A stretch of 64,000 bases of DNA from the NCBI RefSeq assembly GCF_000717185.1, contig NZ_JNYE01000020.1, forward strand, positions 1 through 64,000. The letters run 5' to 3'. Below, in pieces: positions 17,567 to 25,789 of the stretch. Made by a program: the position numbers and the translations under genes. A model generated the notes under the pieces. The model was not told the DNA's origin. It was given only the letters and a program-made list of their open reading frames with translations, and searched no databases. The DNA is from Kitasatospora phosalacinea. Its GTDB lineage: Bacteria; Actinomycetota; Actinomycetes; Streptomycetales; Streptomycetaceae. The stretch's first letter is position 1. Every line of letters begins with the position of its first letter.

Positions 17567-18084
17567 CTCACCGGGAATGGACGCCGTCCGCCGGGGGCCG
17601 GCCGCCCGACTCCGCCCCCCGCCGGTCGTGCAGCGCCCGCACCACGCCCGCCCCTGCGCCTGCCTCCGTGCCCGGGTGGGGCCCATGGGGCCATGGGGGC
17701 CCCATGGGGCCGCGAGGCGGGCGCGAGGCGCTACGGGGCCCGTGGCGCCGCCGGGGGGGCGTAGGCCCCGTCCGATCCCGCCCCCGCCGCCCCTCCGGCC
17801 GCCCGTACGGTCCTCCCCCGCCCGCCCACCTGCGGGTTCGCCCAGCACCCGAGCCTCCTCTGACACCGTCCGGACACCGCCCCGGACACCGCCCGAACGC
17901 CGTCCGAACGCTGTCGGGACGGAACGGGCGAACCGCCCCGCGCCGGGGCCGTTCCGCTCCGAAACTTTCACGACCCGCCGCATCCCGGGGGCGAAATGCG
18001 GCCCGGACGGGGTGTCCGCGCGTCACGCACCGGACGCGGACGGGGCCCCCGTGGCAGGCTGTCCCCGACCCGGAGGAGGAGCCC

Positions 18085-19278
18085 GTGCCCGCCCGACCCA
18101 CGTTCGACGACGACCAGCGCCGCGCCCGACTCGCCCGCCGCCACCTGCTCGCCCCCGGCACCGGGGCCGACCGGGCCGAGCAGGTGGTGGACGGCCTGGT
18201 CGCCGTGCACGCCACCGACCCCGCCACGGTGTTCCTCGCCGTCGCCGCCCGGCTCGCCGTACCGGGCACCGCCGACACCGAGCGCGCCCTGTACGCGGAC
18301 GGCACCGTGCTGCGCCGCCACGGCATGCGCAAGACCCTCTTCGTCGTCCCCGCCGACCTCGCCCCGGCTCTGTACGCCTCCACCACCGCGAAGGGCGCCG
18401 CCGCCGAGCGCGCCCGCCTGCTCAAGGACTTCGCCGCCTCCGGCCGCGACGCCGCCTGGACCGCGGCCGCGGAGCGCGCCGTGCTCGACGCCCTCGCCAC
18501 CGCCTCCGCCGCATCGCCGGAAGGCCTGACGGGGAGTCAACTCAGCGAAGCCGTACCGCAGTTGCGCGAGACCATCGACTACGGGGTCGGCACCTCCTAC
18601 CAGGCCTCCCAGCCCGTCGGCATGCGGCTGCTGCGGCTGCTCGGCATGGAGGGCGCGATGGTCCGCCGCCGCCCGGTGGGCAGTTGGACCAGCAGCCGGC
18701 ACCGCTGGGCTCCCGGCCCGCCCGTGCCCGCCGCCCCGAAGCCCGCCGAACGGGCGGCCGCCCAGGCCGGGTTGGCCGCCCGCTGGCTCGCCTCCTACGG
18801 CCCCGCCACCGAGGACGACCTGGTCTGGTGGACCGGCTGGGGCGTCCGCGAGGTGCGCACCGCACTGGCTGCGTGCGCGGCCGCCGAGGTCGAACTCGCC
18901 GACGGCAGCACCGGCTTCGTCCTGCCCGACGACCTCGCCCCGGAGCCCGCCCCGTCCCCCTGGGCCGCCCTGCTGCCCGCCCTCGACCCCACCGCCATGG
19001 GCTGGAAGCACCGCGACTGGTACCTCTCCCCCGAGCACCGCCCCGCACTGGTCGACCGCTCCGGCAACCTCGGCCCGACCGTCTGGTGGAACGGCCGCGT
19101 CATCGGCGGCTGGGCCCAGCGCCCCGACGGCGAGGTGGCCTTCGAACTCCTCACCGACCCCGGCCCCGAGGCCCGCCGCGCCGTCACCGCCGAGGCCGCC
19201 GCCCTCCGCACCCTCCTCGCCGACACCCGCGTCACCCCGCGCTTCCGCACCCCGCTGGAGCGCCGCCTGACCGCTTGA
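18085..19278 (+). CDS. Winged helix DNA-binding domain protein (HTH_42/AlkZ-like)
   Basis: From the GTG at 18085, preceded by GGAGGAGGA, the 397-residue protein starts FDDDQRRARLARRHLLAP and continues VDGLVAVHATDPATVFLAVAAR. This is the pattern of the winged-helix family that includes YcaQ and AlkZ-type DNA glycosylases. TLFVVP, YQASQP and the late PTVWWNGRVIGGW segment are conserved in this family. Some members unhook interstrand crosslinks; most Streptomyces paralogues are uncharacterised. I do not see enough to assign the Q-D catalytic motif of AlkZ with confidence. The gene stands alone, and its stop lies in a CCGCTTGACC-type short repeat. Confidence 0.82.
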   Translation: MPARPTFDDDQRRARLARRHLLAPGTGADRAEQVVDGLVAVHATDPATVFLAVAARLAVPGTADTERALYADGTVLRRHGMRKTLFVVPADLAPALYASTTAKGAAAERARLLKDFAASGRDAAWTAAAERAVLDALATASAASPEGLTGSQLSEAVPQLRETIDYGVGTSYQASQPVGMRLLRLLGMEGAMVRRRPVGSWTSSRHRWAPGPPVPAAPKPAERAAAQAGLAARWLASYGPATEDDLVWWTGWGVREVRTALAACAAAEVELADGSTGFVLPDDLAPEPAPSPWAALLPALDPTAMGWKHRDWYLSPEHRPALVDRSGNLGPTVWWNGRVIGGWAQRPDGEVAFELLTDPGPEARRAVTAEAAALRTLLADTRVTPRFRTPLERRLTA

Positions 19279-19350
19279 CCCCGCTTGACCGCCTGACCGC
19301 CACGCTGCCCGCGGCGTCCCAGGGCGTGTCCCAGGGCGTGTCCCAGGGGC
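19268..19350. repeat. Short tandem repeats around and after a stop codon
   Basis: CCGCTTGACC-like 10-bp units surround the winged-helix stop (19276-19278), and three units of CAGGGCGTGTCC follow at about 19318-19350, just before the next gene. Confidence 0.6.
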
Positions 19351-19369
19351 GGCCTGGCCTGGGGTGGTG

Positions 19370-20005
19370 ATGACCACCTCGTCGATCCTCGGCCAGTTCG
19401 ACCTCTGCGCGGACCGGGGGGAGTTCCCCGACCTGGACAACGGCTACTACTACCCGGTCGCCGAGCGCCTCCACCTGTTCGGCGACCGCACCCGCTGGGC
19501 CCTGGTCGCCGAACTGCTGGGCTACACCCCGCACGGCAACAGCCTCGTCGACGTGGTACACCGCTTCGGCAACTGCCTGACGCACGGCGAGCCCGGGCTC
19601 GGCGACCTCCTGGACCGGGTCGACAACCTGGCGGAGCTCGACCCCGACGGCACCGGGGCCTACCCGGGCGGCGCCCCCGTGGTCGTCCGCGGCACCGCCC
19701 TGGCCGTCCCCGCCGGGCCCGGCACCCCCTGGCAGGACGTCTTCCGGCAGCTCGCCCCGACGCACCGCCCGCTCCTGCTCGCCGACCCGGCGGAACTGCG
19801 CACCGGCCTCCCCGCCGACCTGCCGCTGCTCCTGCGACTCGACGAGTGGAACCAGCCGGAGGACCTCGGGGGCGTCGCGCCCGGCGAGCACGAGACGTTC
19901 CGGCTGATCGCCGAGGTGCTGGACTCCGGGGACCCGTCCCGCTACCGGCCCACGCTCGCACCGAACACCCACTGGTCCCACTGGCCGGAGGCCGGGACGC
20001 TGTAG
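19370..20005 (+). CDS. Hypothetical protein, DUF7003-like
   Basis: The product (about 211 residues) starts MTTSSILGQFDLCADRGEF and has YYYPVAERLHLFGDRTRWALVAELLGY, a pattern I associate with small uncharacterised DUF7003-type proteins that share a SUKH-like look. No catalytic motif, membrane segment or signal is visible. In-frame GTG codons at 19364 and 19367 are alternative starts; no strong ribosome site decides between them. It sits alone between short repeats and a convergent acetyltransferase gene. The function is unknown. Confidence 0.7.
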   Translation: MTTSSILGQFDLCADRGEFPDLDNGYYYPVAERLHLFGDRTRWALVAELLGYTPHGNSLVDVVHRFGNCLTHGEPGLGDLLDRVDNLAELDPDGTGAYPGGAPVVVRGTALAVPAGPGTPWQDVFRQLAPTHRPLLLADPAELRTGLPADLPLLLRLDEWNQPEDLGGVAPGEHETFRLIAEVLDSGDPSRYRPTLAPNTHWSHWPEAGTL

Positions 20006-20022
20006 GCCGCCCGGCCTCGGGG

Positions 20023-20598
20023 CTACTGCGTCGCCCCGGTCGTCCCGGCGGGGCCTTCGGCCGGGGTGGTGGGGGTCGGGACGAGGGTGAGCTGCATCAG
20101 GAGGGTGTCGATCCAGCGGCCGTGCTTGTGGCCGACGGCGGCGAGGCGACCGGCCTCGGTGAAGCCGAAGCGGCGGTGCAGGGCGACGGAGGCGTCGTTG
20201 CCGGGGCTGGCGATGACGGCGACGAGCTGGCGCAGCTCGGTGCGGGCGCAGGCGTCGACCAGGGCGCGGAGCAGGGCGGTGCCGTGGCCGCGGCCGAGGT
20301 GGTGCGGGGAGAGGTAGACGGAGTTCTCGGCGGTGTGGCGGTAGGCGGGCTTGGGGCGCCAGGGCCCGGCGTAGGCGTAGCCGACGACCTGGCCGGAGAC
20401 CTCGGCGACCAGGAAGGGCAGGCCGCGGTCGGTGAGGTCGGCCAGGCGCTGGTGCCAGTGCTCGACGGGGGGCGGGGTCTCTTCGAAGGTGCTGACGGTG
20501 TGGCGGACGTAGTGGGTGTAGATCCCGGCCACGGCCGCCAGGTCGGCGGGGGCGGCCGGGCGGATCAGGCGGATCGGGCGGCGGTCGTCGGCGGTCAC
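20023..20598 (-). CDS. GNAT acetyltransferase, phosphinothricin acetyltransferase-like
   Basis: The 191-residue protein (GTG 20598) has IRPAAPADLAAVAGIYTHYV, VSTFEETPP, GYAYAGPWRPKPAYRHTAENSVYL and the acetyl-CoA loop HLGRGHGTAL, the full pattern of the Pat/Bar/YncA group. These enzymes acetylate phosphinothricin, methionine sulfoximine or related amino acids. Whether this copy gives resistance to a natural product or has a general role cannot be read here. Upstream in-frame sequence is Pro/Arg-rich and unlikely to be translated. The C-terminus has a Pro/Thr-rich extension of about 15 residues. Confidence 0.88.
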   Translation of the reverse strand: MTADDRRPIRLIRPAAPADLAAVAGIYTHYVRHTVSTFEETPPPVEHWHQRLADLTDRGLPFLVAEVSGQVVGYAYAGPWRPKPAYRHTAENSVYLSPHHLGRGHGTALLRALVDACARTELRQLVAVIASPGNDASVALHRRFGFTEAGRLAAVGHKHGRWIDTLLMQLTLVPTPTTPAEGPAGTTGATQ

Positions 20599-20749
20599 GG
20601 GGCGAGTGTAGGGGTGGTGGTGCGTCCCTCGCCGAGCCGGGGTGGTGTGCGGCCCTCGCCGGACCTGGGGCGGTGACCTGGGCTGATGGCCGGGCCAATC
20701 GGGTGAAGCGGGGCGGGCGGGTGCTCCGGCGGCGGTTAGGATCACCGAG

Positions 20750-20766
20750 TCTGACGGTCCGTCAGA
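20750..20766. promoter_or_regulatory. Perfect 17-bp inverted repeat (TetR-like operator)
   Basis: TCTGACGGTCCGTCAGA has 8-bp perfect arms around a single T. The form is typical of TetR-family operators. It lies about 155-170 bp upstream of the methyltransferase start; the matching regulator is not adjacent. Confidence 0.6.
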
Positions 20767-20870
20767 TCTCTTCGGGGGTGCGGTGCCCGTCGCAGGCGCC
20801 GGCGCGCCGCCGGGCTGCGCCCTTCCCCCTGCGGGCGCATCCCTCTCCGAGCGGTGCTCCTCCCCCTCCA

Positions 20871-20880
20871 GAAACGTTTC
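20871..20880. promoter_or_regulatory. GAAACGTTTC palindrome (LacI-like half-site pair)
   Basis: A perfect 10-bp palindrome with a central CG, as in many LacI/GalR-family operators, lies 40 bp upstream of the methyltransferase ATG. A 10-bp site alone is weak evidence. Confidence 0.35.
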
Positions 20881-20919
20881 GCCTACGCATCACCCTTCTA
20901 CCGCGAGGATCTCCCCAGC

Positions 20920-22650
20920 ATGAGCACGACCACCCTCGCGGCCGCGCCCGCGGCCGCCACCGATGCGGAACTGCTCCGGGCCGCGGCCGACCACGCCCGC
21001 CGCCACGACACCGCCTCCCTGTTGGGCGCCCTGCTGCCGGGTCTGGACGGCGTCGAGCTGCGCGCGCTGACCGACCGCTGCCGTTTCGCGCACACCGCGC
21101 TGCTGGTCTTCCCGCCGGACGCCGGCGCGCTGCACGCGCTGCTCGCCGGGGCCGGGCTGGCGGCGCGGGAGGCGGCGCGGCCGAGCACGGTGGTGCGGGA
21201 GCGGCTGGCGGCCCGGCACGGCCGGGACGCGGCCGGGCTGGAGGTCGGCATCCTGCGGCCCGCCGTGACGGGCCCGGACGGGGAGGCCCGGGTGGTCGAG
21301 GTGTTCGCGCTGGCCGTGCCGCCGGGTTCGGAGCTGGCCGAACTCGCCGCGCACGAACGGGCGTTGCAGCACGAGGTGCACCTCGGCTTCGAGGTGGTGC
21401 ACCCCGATCCGCTGGTGCTGCGCGGCCTGTGCGCGCTGCTGGACCGGCACGGCGCGCGGCCGGACGGCGGCGGCTACAACCCGCACGAGGACGGGACGGT
21501 GCTGTACTTCACGGTGCCCGCCGGTGCGAAGGCGGGCTATCCGCGGATCGAGCTCTACGCGCCGGGCGACCACCGGGAGTTGCTGGTCGAGCACCTGGCC
21601 CGGCACCGCGCCGGGCAGCCCGCCGAGGTGCTGCTGCGGCAGCTGACCGGCGCGTGGACGACGCAGGCGCTGGGCGCCTTCGCCGAGTTGGGCGTGCCGG
21701 AGGCGATGGACGCGCACGAGCCGCGCAGCGCCGAGCAGTTGGCGGCGTCGGTGGGCGCGGACGCGGAGACCCTGCGGTCGCTGCTGCGCTACCTGGCCAT
21801 GCTGGGCACGGTGGTGCAGGACGGCGGGGGCTTCCGGCTGGCCCCGGCCGGGGAGCTGCTGCGGGCGGAGGCGGCGGGTTCGCTGCGGCCGCTGTCCCTG
21901 CTGTACGCGGGGCCTTTCTACCGCTCCTTCGGCGAGTTGGCGGGGACGGTGCGGACCGGGCAGGTGGCCTTCGACCGGCTGTTCGGCGAGAACCACTTCG
22001 ACCACTTCGCCCGCGATCCCCGCCTGGCGGAGCTGTTCGACCGCTCGATGGCGGCCAGCCGCCTGATGTTCGACCCGCTGCCCGGCCACCCGGTGGTCCG
22101 GGCCGCGGCCGCCGCCTCCGCCGCGGGTGCGCCCCGCACGGTGGTCGATCTCGCGGGCGGCACCGGCGAGCTGCTGGCCCGCCTGCTGACCGCGCACCCC
22201 GCCCTGCGCGGCGTCCTGCTGGAGCGCCCCCAGGTCGCGGCCGCGGCACGGTCGTTCCTGGACGCCACGGACTGCGGCGGCCGGGTGGAGTGCCGGGCGG
22301 GCGAGTTCGCGGACGTGCCGCCGGGCGGGGACGTGTACCTGCTGTCGCGGGTGCTGCACGACTGGGACGACGACCGCTGCCGGGAGATCCTGCGCCACCT
22401 CGCCGCCGCGATGCCGCCGCACGCGGACCTGCTGGTGGTCGAACGCCTGCTGCCGGACGACGACTCCCCTTCCCTGGCCACCGCCTGGGACCTGCACATG
22501 CGCTGCAACGTGGGCGGCCGCGAACGCACCGCCGGTCACTACGCGCGCCTGTTCGCGGACGCCGGGCTGGAGTTGGTCGGGCACGAGCCGCTGCCGCTGG
22601 ACGCCCGCGTCCTGCACGTGCGCAAGTCGGCCCTCCGACGTGCGAGTTGA
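20920..22650 (+). CDS. O-methyltransferase with unidentified N-terminal domain
   Basis: The 576-residue protein has two parts. Residues about 235-576 are a class I O-methyltransferase of the natural-product type: a winged-helix dimerisation region (QALGAFAELGVPEAMDAH), TVVDLAGGTGELLARLL for SAM binding, and LLSRVLHDWDDDRC with the conserved His/Asp region. Residues 1-230 form a separate domain I do not recognise, with LQHEVHLGFEVVHPDPLVL and a GGYNPHEDGTVLYF segment. Such enzymes methylate small molecules, but no biosynthetic genes flank it. ATG 20920 was chosen at the first codon with a natural start; the nearby ribosome site is weak. Two dyads upstream suggest dedicated regulation. Confidence 0.83.
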   Translation: MSTTTLAAAPAAATDAELLRAAADHARRHDTASLLGALLPGLDGVELRALTDRCRFAHTALLVFPPDAGALHALLAGAGLAAREAARPSTVVRERLAARHGRDAAGLEVGILRPAVTGPDGEARVVEVFALAVPPGSELAELAAHERALQHEVHLGFEVVHPDPLVLRGLCALLDRHGARPDGGGYNPHEDGTVLYFTVPAGAKAGYPRIELYAPGDHRELLVEHLARHRAGQPAEVLLRQLTGAWTTQALGAFAELGVPEAMDAHEPRSAEQLAASVGADAETLRSLLRYLAMLGTVVQDGGGFRLAPAGELLRAEAAGSLRPLSLLYAGPFYRSFGELAGTVRTGQVAFDRLFGENHFDHFARDPRLAELFDRSMAASRLMFDPLPGHPVVRAAAAASAAGAPRTVVDLAGGTGELLARLLTAHPALRGVLLERPQVAAAARSFLDATDCGGRVECRAGEFADVPPGGDVYLLSRVLHDWDDDRCREILRHLAAAMPPHADLLVVERLLPDDDSPSLATAWDLHMRCNVGGRERTAGHYARLFADAGLELVGHEPLPLDARVLHVRKSALRRAS

Positions 22651-22667
22651 CATCCGGTCGAGTGCCT

Positions 22668-22705
22668 CGCCGAGCACCTCGCCGAGCACCTCGCGGAGCG
22701 CCTCA
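22668..22705. repeat. 12-bp tandem repeats between convergent genes
   Basis: Three units close to CTCGCCGAGCAC run into the stop codon (22703-22705) of the minus-strand WYL gene, between two convergent genes. Confidence 0.65.
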
Positions 22706-23427
22706 CAGGGCGTCGAGCGCGGCGGGCGGCCGGGCGCCCGCCGCGGCGGAGCCGTGCAGCAGGGCGGCGAGGTCGTGGTGTCCTGCGGGTTCGGCGGTCG
22801 GGTCGGCGGCGGTGATCCGGTCGAGCCGGAAGCCGCGTCCGGCCCGGCGGGTGCGGCACCAGGCGATCAGGTACCAGTGGCCGCCCGCGGTGAGCAGCCC
22901 GGCCGGTTCGACCAGCCGTTCGCTCTCCCGTCCGGCGGCGTCGGCGTAGCGCAGGCGCAGCACGGTGCGCTCGACGAGGGCGCGTTCGACGGCGGTGCGG
23001 GCGGCGGGCCCCGTCCCGGCGGGGCCCGTCCCGGGTGCGGGGAGGGCGACGATCCGGCGGGCGAGGTCGCGGGCGGTGGTGGCGGCGGGTTCGGGCAGGA
23101 CGGCGGCGAGCTTCTGGGCGGCGGTGCGGGCCGCGGCGGCGTACGGGGTGCCGTGGCCGGTGGCGGCGAGGGCGACGGTGAGGGCGGCGGCCTCCTGTGC
23201 GGTGAACCGGACGGGCGGGAGGGTGGTGCGGGGGTCGATGGACCAGCCGCCGCCCCGTCCGGTGGTGGCGCGGACGGGGAGGCCGGCGGCCATCAGGGCC
23301 TGGAGGTCGCGCTGGACGGTGCGGGTGGCGACCTCGAACCTGGCGGCGAGGCGGGCGACGGTCAGCGGCCGGGTGCGGCGGCGCGCAACTCCTCGACCAG
23401 GGCGTACAGGCGGGCCGTTCGGTTCAC
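22703..23427 (-). pseudogene. WYL-domain transcriptional regulator with frameshift in the HTH
   Basis: Two frames make one regulator. From GTG 23427 the sequence reads VNRTARLYALVEELRAAAP and then hits a stop at 23362. In the next frame it continues PLTVARLAARFEVATRTVQRDLQAL, the second half of the helix-turn-helix, and then a WYL domain to 22703 (LVEPAGLLTAGGHWYLIAW). One missing base in the C run opposite 23371-23373 explains the break: adding one C joins the halves perfectly. Family members sense ligands through WYL and often control neighbouring genes. It is either a recent pseudogene or a sequencing error in a homopolymer; translation from ATG 23293 would give only a WYL half without a complete HTH. 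Confidence 0.75.
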
Positions 23428-23437
23428 CCGCGGGACC

Positions 23438-24496
23438 TTACCGGCCCGCGGCGGCGAGGAACCCGCTCTCGCGGTGGCGTTCGCGGGCGGTGACGGTGAG
23501 CGGATAGAGCGTGAAGCCGTGCATGGCGCCCGCGACGACGTCGAGGCGGGCCGTGCCCCCGGCGTCCTGCCAGCGCCGGGCGAGCAGGACGGAGTCGTCC
23601 AGCAGCGGGTCCTCGGTGCCGACCACGAGGCGGGCGGGTGGCAGGCCGGCGAGGTCGGCGTACAGCGGGGAGAGCGCGGGGTCGCGGCGCTCCTCGGGGC
23701 CGGTGCCGGGGCTGTACATGGCGTAACTTCCTTGCAGGCTGCGGGTGTTGCTGAGCAGGGGGCGGTCGCCGAAGTCGCGCTGGCTGGGGGTCATGGCGAG
23801 GTCGTAGGGGCCGAAGGCGAGGTGGGCGGCGCGGTAGGCGTGGACGGGGCCGCGGCCGTCGCGCAGGCGCAGCAGGGTGAGGACGGCGAGGTGGGCCCCG
23901 GCGGATTCGCCGCCGATCAGCAGGCGGCGGGTGCCGAACTCGGCCTCGGCGTGCTCGGCGAGCCAGCGGGCGGCGGCTTCGCAGTCCTCGGGCCCGGCGG
24001 GGTGGGGGTGTTCGGGGGCGAGGCGGTAGTCGACGCTGACGACGGCGAGGCGGGCCCGGCGGGCGAGTTCCCAGAGCCGTTCGTCCTGCCCGTCGGCGGA
24101 GCCGAAGGCCCAGCCGCCGCCGTGCAGGTGGAGCAGGACGCCCTCGGGCGCGCCGGGGTTCAGGACACGGACCCGTACGCCGCCCGGGAGTCGGCGGTCG
24201 CGGGCCTGCGGGAGGCGGCGGGGCGGGGTGTCGCCGCCGAGGCGGTTGCGGCGCAGCAGGGCGAGGACGGCCGGGTCGAGCGGGGCCCGGCGGGCGGGGC
24301 GGCTGCTCGCGGCCCGTTCGAAGGCCCGGTTGAAGGCGAGCGTCTCGTCCAGGCAGTCGAGGTCGCGGAGGTGCTCGCGCAGGGGGTGCGCGGCGAAACG
24401 CTGCGCGGCGGAGGGGCGCTCGGCGGAGGAGTGCTCGGCGGCGGAGGGAGCGGCGGAGGGGCGTGCGGCGAGGGGGTCGCGGCCGGTGGTGGTCAT
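23438..24496 (-). CDS. Alpha/beta hydrolase, hormone-sensitive-lipase family esterase
   Basis: The 352-residue enzyme has the HGGGW oxyanion motif (about residue 126), the nucleophile elbow GESAG (about residue 195), an acid in GTEDPLLDD (about residue 292) and the catalytic His in GAMHGF (about residue 325). These define the HSL/family IV carboxylesterases, which hydrolyse short acyl esters in the cytoplasm. The first 40 residues are Ala/Ser/Glu-rich and encoded by GAGG-type repeats. It lies just upstream of the broken WYL regulator on the same strand (10 bp gap), so the regulator may once have been co-transcribed with it. Confidence 0.9.
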   Translation of the reverse strand: MTTTGRDPLAARPSAAPSAAEHSSAERPSAAQRFAAHPLREHLRDLDCLDETLAFNRAFERAASSRPARRAPLDPAVLALLRRNRLGGDTPPRRLPQARDRRLPGGVRVRVLNPGAPEGVLLHLHGGGWAFGSADGQDERLWELARRARLAVVSVDYRLAPEHPHPAGPEDCEAAARWLAEHAEAEFGTRRLLIGGESAGAHLAVLTLLRLRDGRGPVHAYRAAHLAFGPYDLAMTPSQRDFGDRPLLSNTRSLQGSYAMYSPGTGPEERRDPALSPLYADLAGLPPARLVVGTEDPLLDDSVLLARRWQDAGGTARLDVVAGAMHGFTLYPLTVTARERHRESGFLAAAGR

Positions 24497-24565
24497 GGCC
24501 CCGAGGGTGGCGGAGTGCGGCGACAGCCCCGTGTCACCCTTTCCCCGTGACCCGGGTCACACCGC

Positions 24566-24916
24566 TCAGGCGGCGGCCCGGAGGGCGGCGCGGGCGCGGG
24601 GGGAGGGCAGCTCGACCAGGCGGGTGCCCGTGGCGCGGATGCGGTCGGCGGTGGCGCGGGCGGTGTCCGGGCAGAGGGCGAAGACCCAGGCGCCGGGGAT
24701 CAGGACGGTGTCGACCCAGCCCGCGGCGATGTCGGCGAGCAGGTGTTCCAGCCGGGGGCCGCGCTCGGTGGAGCGGGTGCCGTTGTCCAGGTAGAGGATC
24801 GGGCGGGGCAGCCCGGAGCGGTCGGCCAGGTCTTCCAGGGCCCGGCGGTGGGACATCATCTCCCAGCGGTCCTCGGGGTAGCAGCGCAGGTAGCTGGCGG
24901 TGCCGTTCTTGGGCAT
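24566..24916 (-). CDS. Resolvase-N-terminal-like protein lacking the catalytic serine
   Basis: The 116-residue product (ATG 24916, MPKNGTASYLRCYPEDRWEM) has the outline of a serine-recombinase N-terminal domain: a first strand YLR, an ILYLDNGTRSTERGPRLEHLL helix entry, and DTVLIPGAWVFALCP in place of the usual core strand. Where active resolvases have YxRVS with the catalytic Ser, this has YLRCYPED, so recombination is not expected. No DNA-binding domain follows. It may be a domesticated resolvase fold with a structural or regulatory role, or a remnant of a mobile element. An AT-rich region lies upstream at 25029-25082. Confidence 0.6.
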   Translation of the reverse strand: MPKNGTASYLRCYPEDRWEMMSHRRALEDLADRSGLPRPILYLDNGTRSTERGPRLEHLLADIAAGWVDTVLIPGAWVFALCPDTARATADRIRATGTRLVELPSPRARAALRAAA

Positions 24917-25028
24917 GGGGTCCTCGCAGGGTGGGTCCGGCCTACCGCGGTTCGGCCACGGGTGCGGTCGGTGCGTCCAGTCTGCGCGGCCCTCGACAAC
25001 GTTGTCCAGGGATTCTGGCCACGTCCCC

Positions 25029-25082
25029 GAAAAGCGATAGCTGTTAAGCAAAAGTTAAGTAATATCAGGCGCACACCGTTAC
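25029..25082. promoter_or_regulatory. AT-rich island with repeated GTTAAG
   Basis: Two GTTAAG copies are spaced 11 bp apart, one helical turn, in a rare AT-rich stretch between the resolvase-like gene and the toxin-antitoxin pair. It probably contains promoters; no boxes are assigned. Confidence 0.35.
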
Positions 25083-25197
25083 TCGATGCCAGTTCACCGA
25101 CACGTACCGCTTCACTCCCGCCGCCCGTTATTTCCGCACGGGAACGCGCGCCGCCCAGTACGGTGGTGCCCCGCCGGAGACCTGGGGAGGAGCGGAC

Positions 25198-25410
25198 ATG
25201 ACCGTGCAGCCGATCGATCCGGCCCGCGAGGAGGACGGCCCGGTCGCCGCCCCGGCCGCACCCGGCAGGGCCGCCGGGAACACCGCGGACGCCGCCGGCA
25301 CCGCGGACACCCCGGGCGCCGACCGGGCGAAGGACCGGGACGGGTTCCTCGCCCGGCTCCGGTCCGACCCGGTCCACGCCGAGGCCATGCGAAGGCTGGC
25401 CGACCGGTGA
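25198..25410 (+). CDS. Putative antitoxin of a Doc-type pair
   Basis: This 70-residue protein starts at ATG 25198 after a GGGGAGGAG ribosome site. It is Ala/Asp/Glu-rich and disordered for about 45 residues, then ends in DRDGFLARLRSDPVHAEAMRRLADR-like helical sequence that could wrap the toxin, as the C-terminus of Phd does. No DNA-binding domain is visible, unlike Phd. The stop overlaps the toxin's GTG (GTGA, 25407-25410), the usual antitoxin-toxin arrangement. The identity is by position and not by a recognised family. Confidence 0.65.
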   Translation: MTVQPIDPAREEDGPVAAPAAPGRAAGNTADAAGTADTPGADRAKDRDGFLARLRSDPVHAEAMRRLADR

Positions 25411-25778
25411 CCGTCCACCTCGCCCTCGACGACATCGTCGCCGTCACGGGCGACGAGCACCTGGTCAAGGACGCGGGCGTGCTGGAGTCGGCGCTCCACC
25501 GCCCGCAGTCCGCCATGTTCGGGGTGGAGTCCTACCCGGACGTCTGGGAGAAGGCCGCGGCCCTGGCGGACTCCCTCGCCAACAACCACCCGCTGCACGA
25601 CCGGAACAAGCGCACCGCGTACGAGGCCGTCCTCCTGTTCCTGCACTTCAACGACGAGCCGTTCCGCCTCCCCGAGGACCCCGACGCACCCGGCGAGCAC
25701 ATGGTGGCCGTCGCCACGCACCGGTTCGCCGGGATCCCCGAGGCCGCCGGGGCGCTGCGCACCCTGCTCGGCCGCTGA
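25407..25778 (+). CDS. doc: Doc-family (Fic fold) toxin
   Basis: The 123-residue protein has HPLHDRNKRTAYEAVLLFL near residue 67, matching the Doc signature H-x-F-x-(D/N)-x-N-K-R. Position three is Leu rather than Phe. The early VLESALHRPQSAMFG segment is also characteristic of Doc. Doc phosphorylates elongation factor Tu and stops translation; a Phd-type antitoxin restrains it. The GTG at 25407 overlaps the 70-residue gene before it, giving a compact module that ends with a strong hairpin at 25790-25834. Confidence 0.88.
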   Translation: MTVHLALDDIVAVTGDEHLVKDAGVLESALHRPQSAMFGVESYPDVWEKAAALADSLANNHPLHDRNKRTAYEAVLLFLHFNDEPFRLPEDPDAPGEHMVAVATHRFAGIPEAAGALRTLLGR

Positions 25779-25789
25779 CCGGGGGCCGT

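Larger units (their letters stand above)
17393..18084. other. Intergenic region with cellulase regulatory sites
   Basis: There is no credible gene in this 692-bp stretch. It carries two CebR-type boxes near the cellulase end and a cluster of overlapping palindromes such as GGCCCCATGGGGCC (17698-17711; a related one at 17676-17692). Next to the winged-helix gene lies a strong GGAGGAGGA ribosome site at 18072-18080. Confidence 0.6.
20599..20919. other. Divergent intergenic region with two palindromes
   Basis: This 321-bp region separates the acetyltransferase and methyltransferase genes. It has no gene but two clear dyads, at 20750-20766 and 20871-20880, which may regulate the methyltransferase. 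Confidence 0.6.

Noticed and set aside
17568..18500. A 310-codon minus-strand frame in the cellulase upstream region
   Set aside because: It runs antisense into the winged-helix gene and has no motifs; the region is better explained as regulatory DNA.
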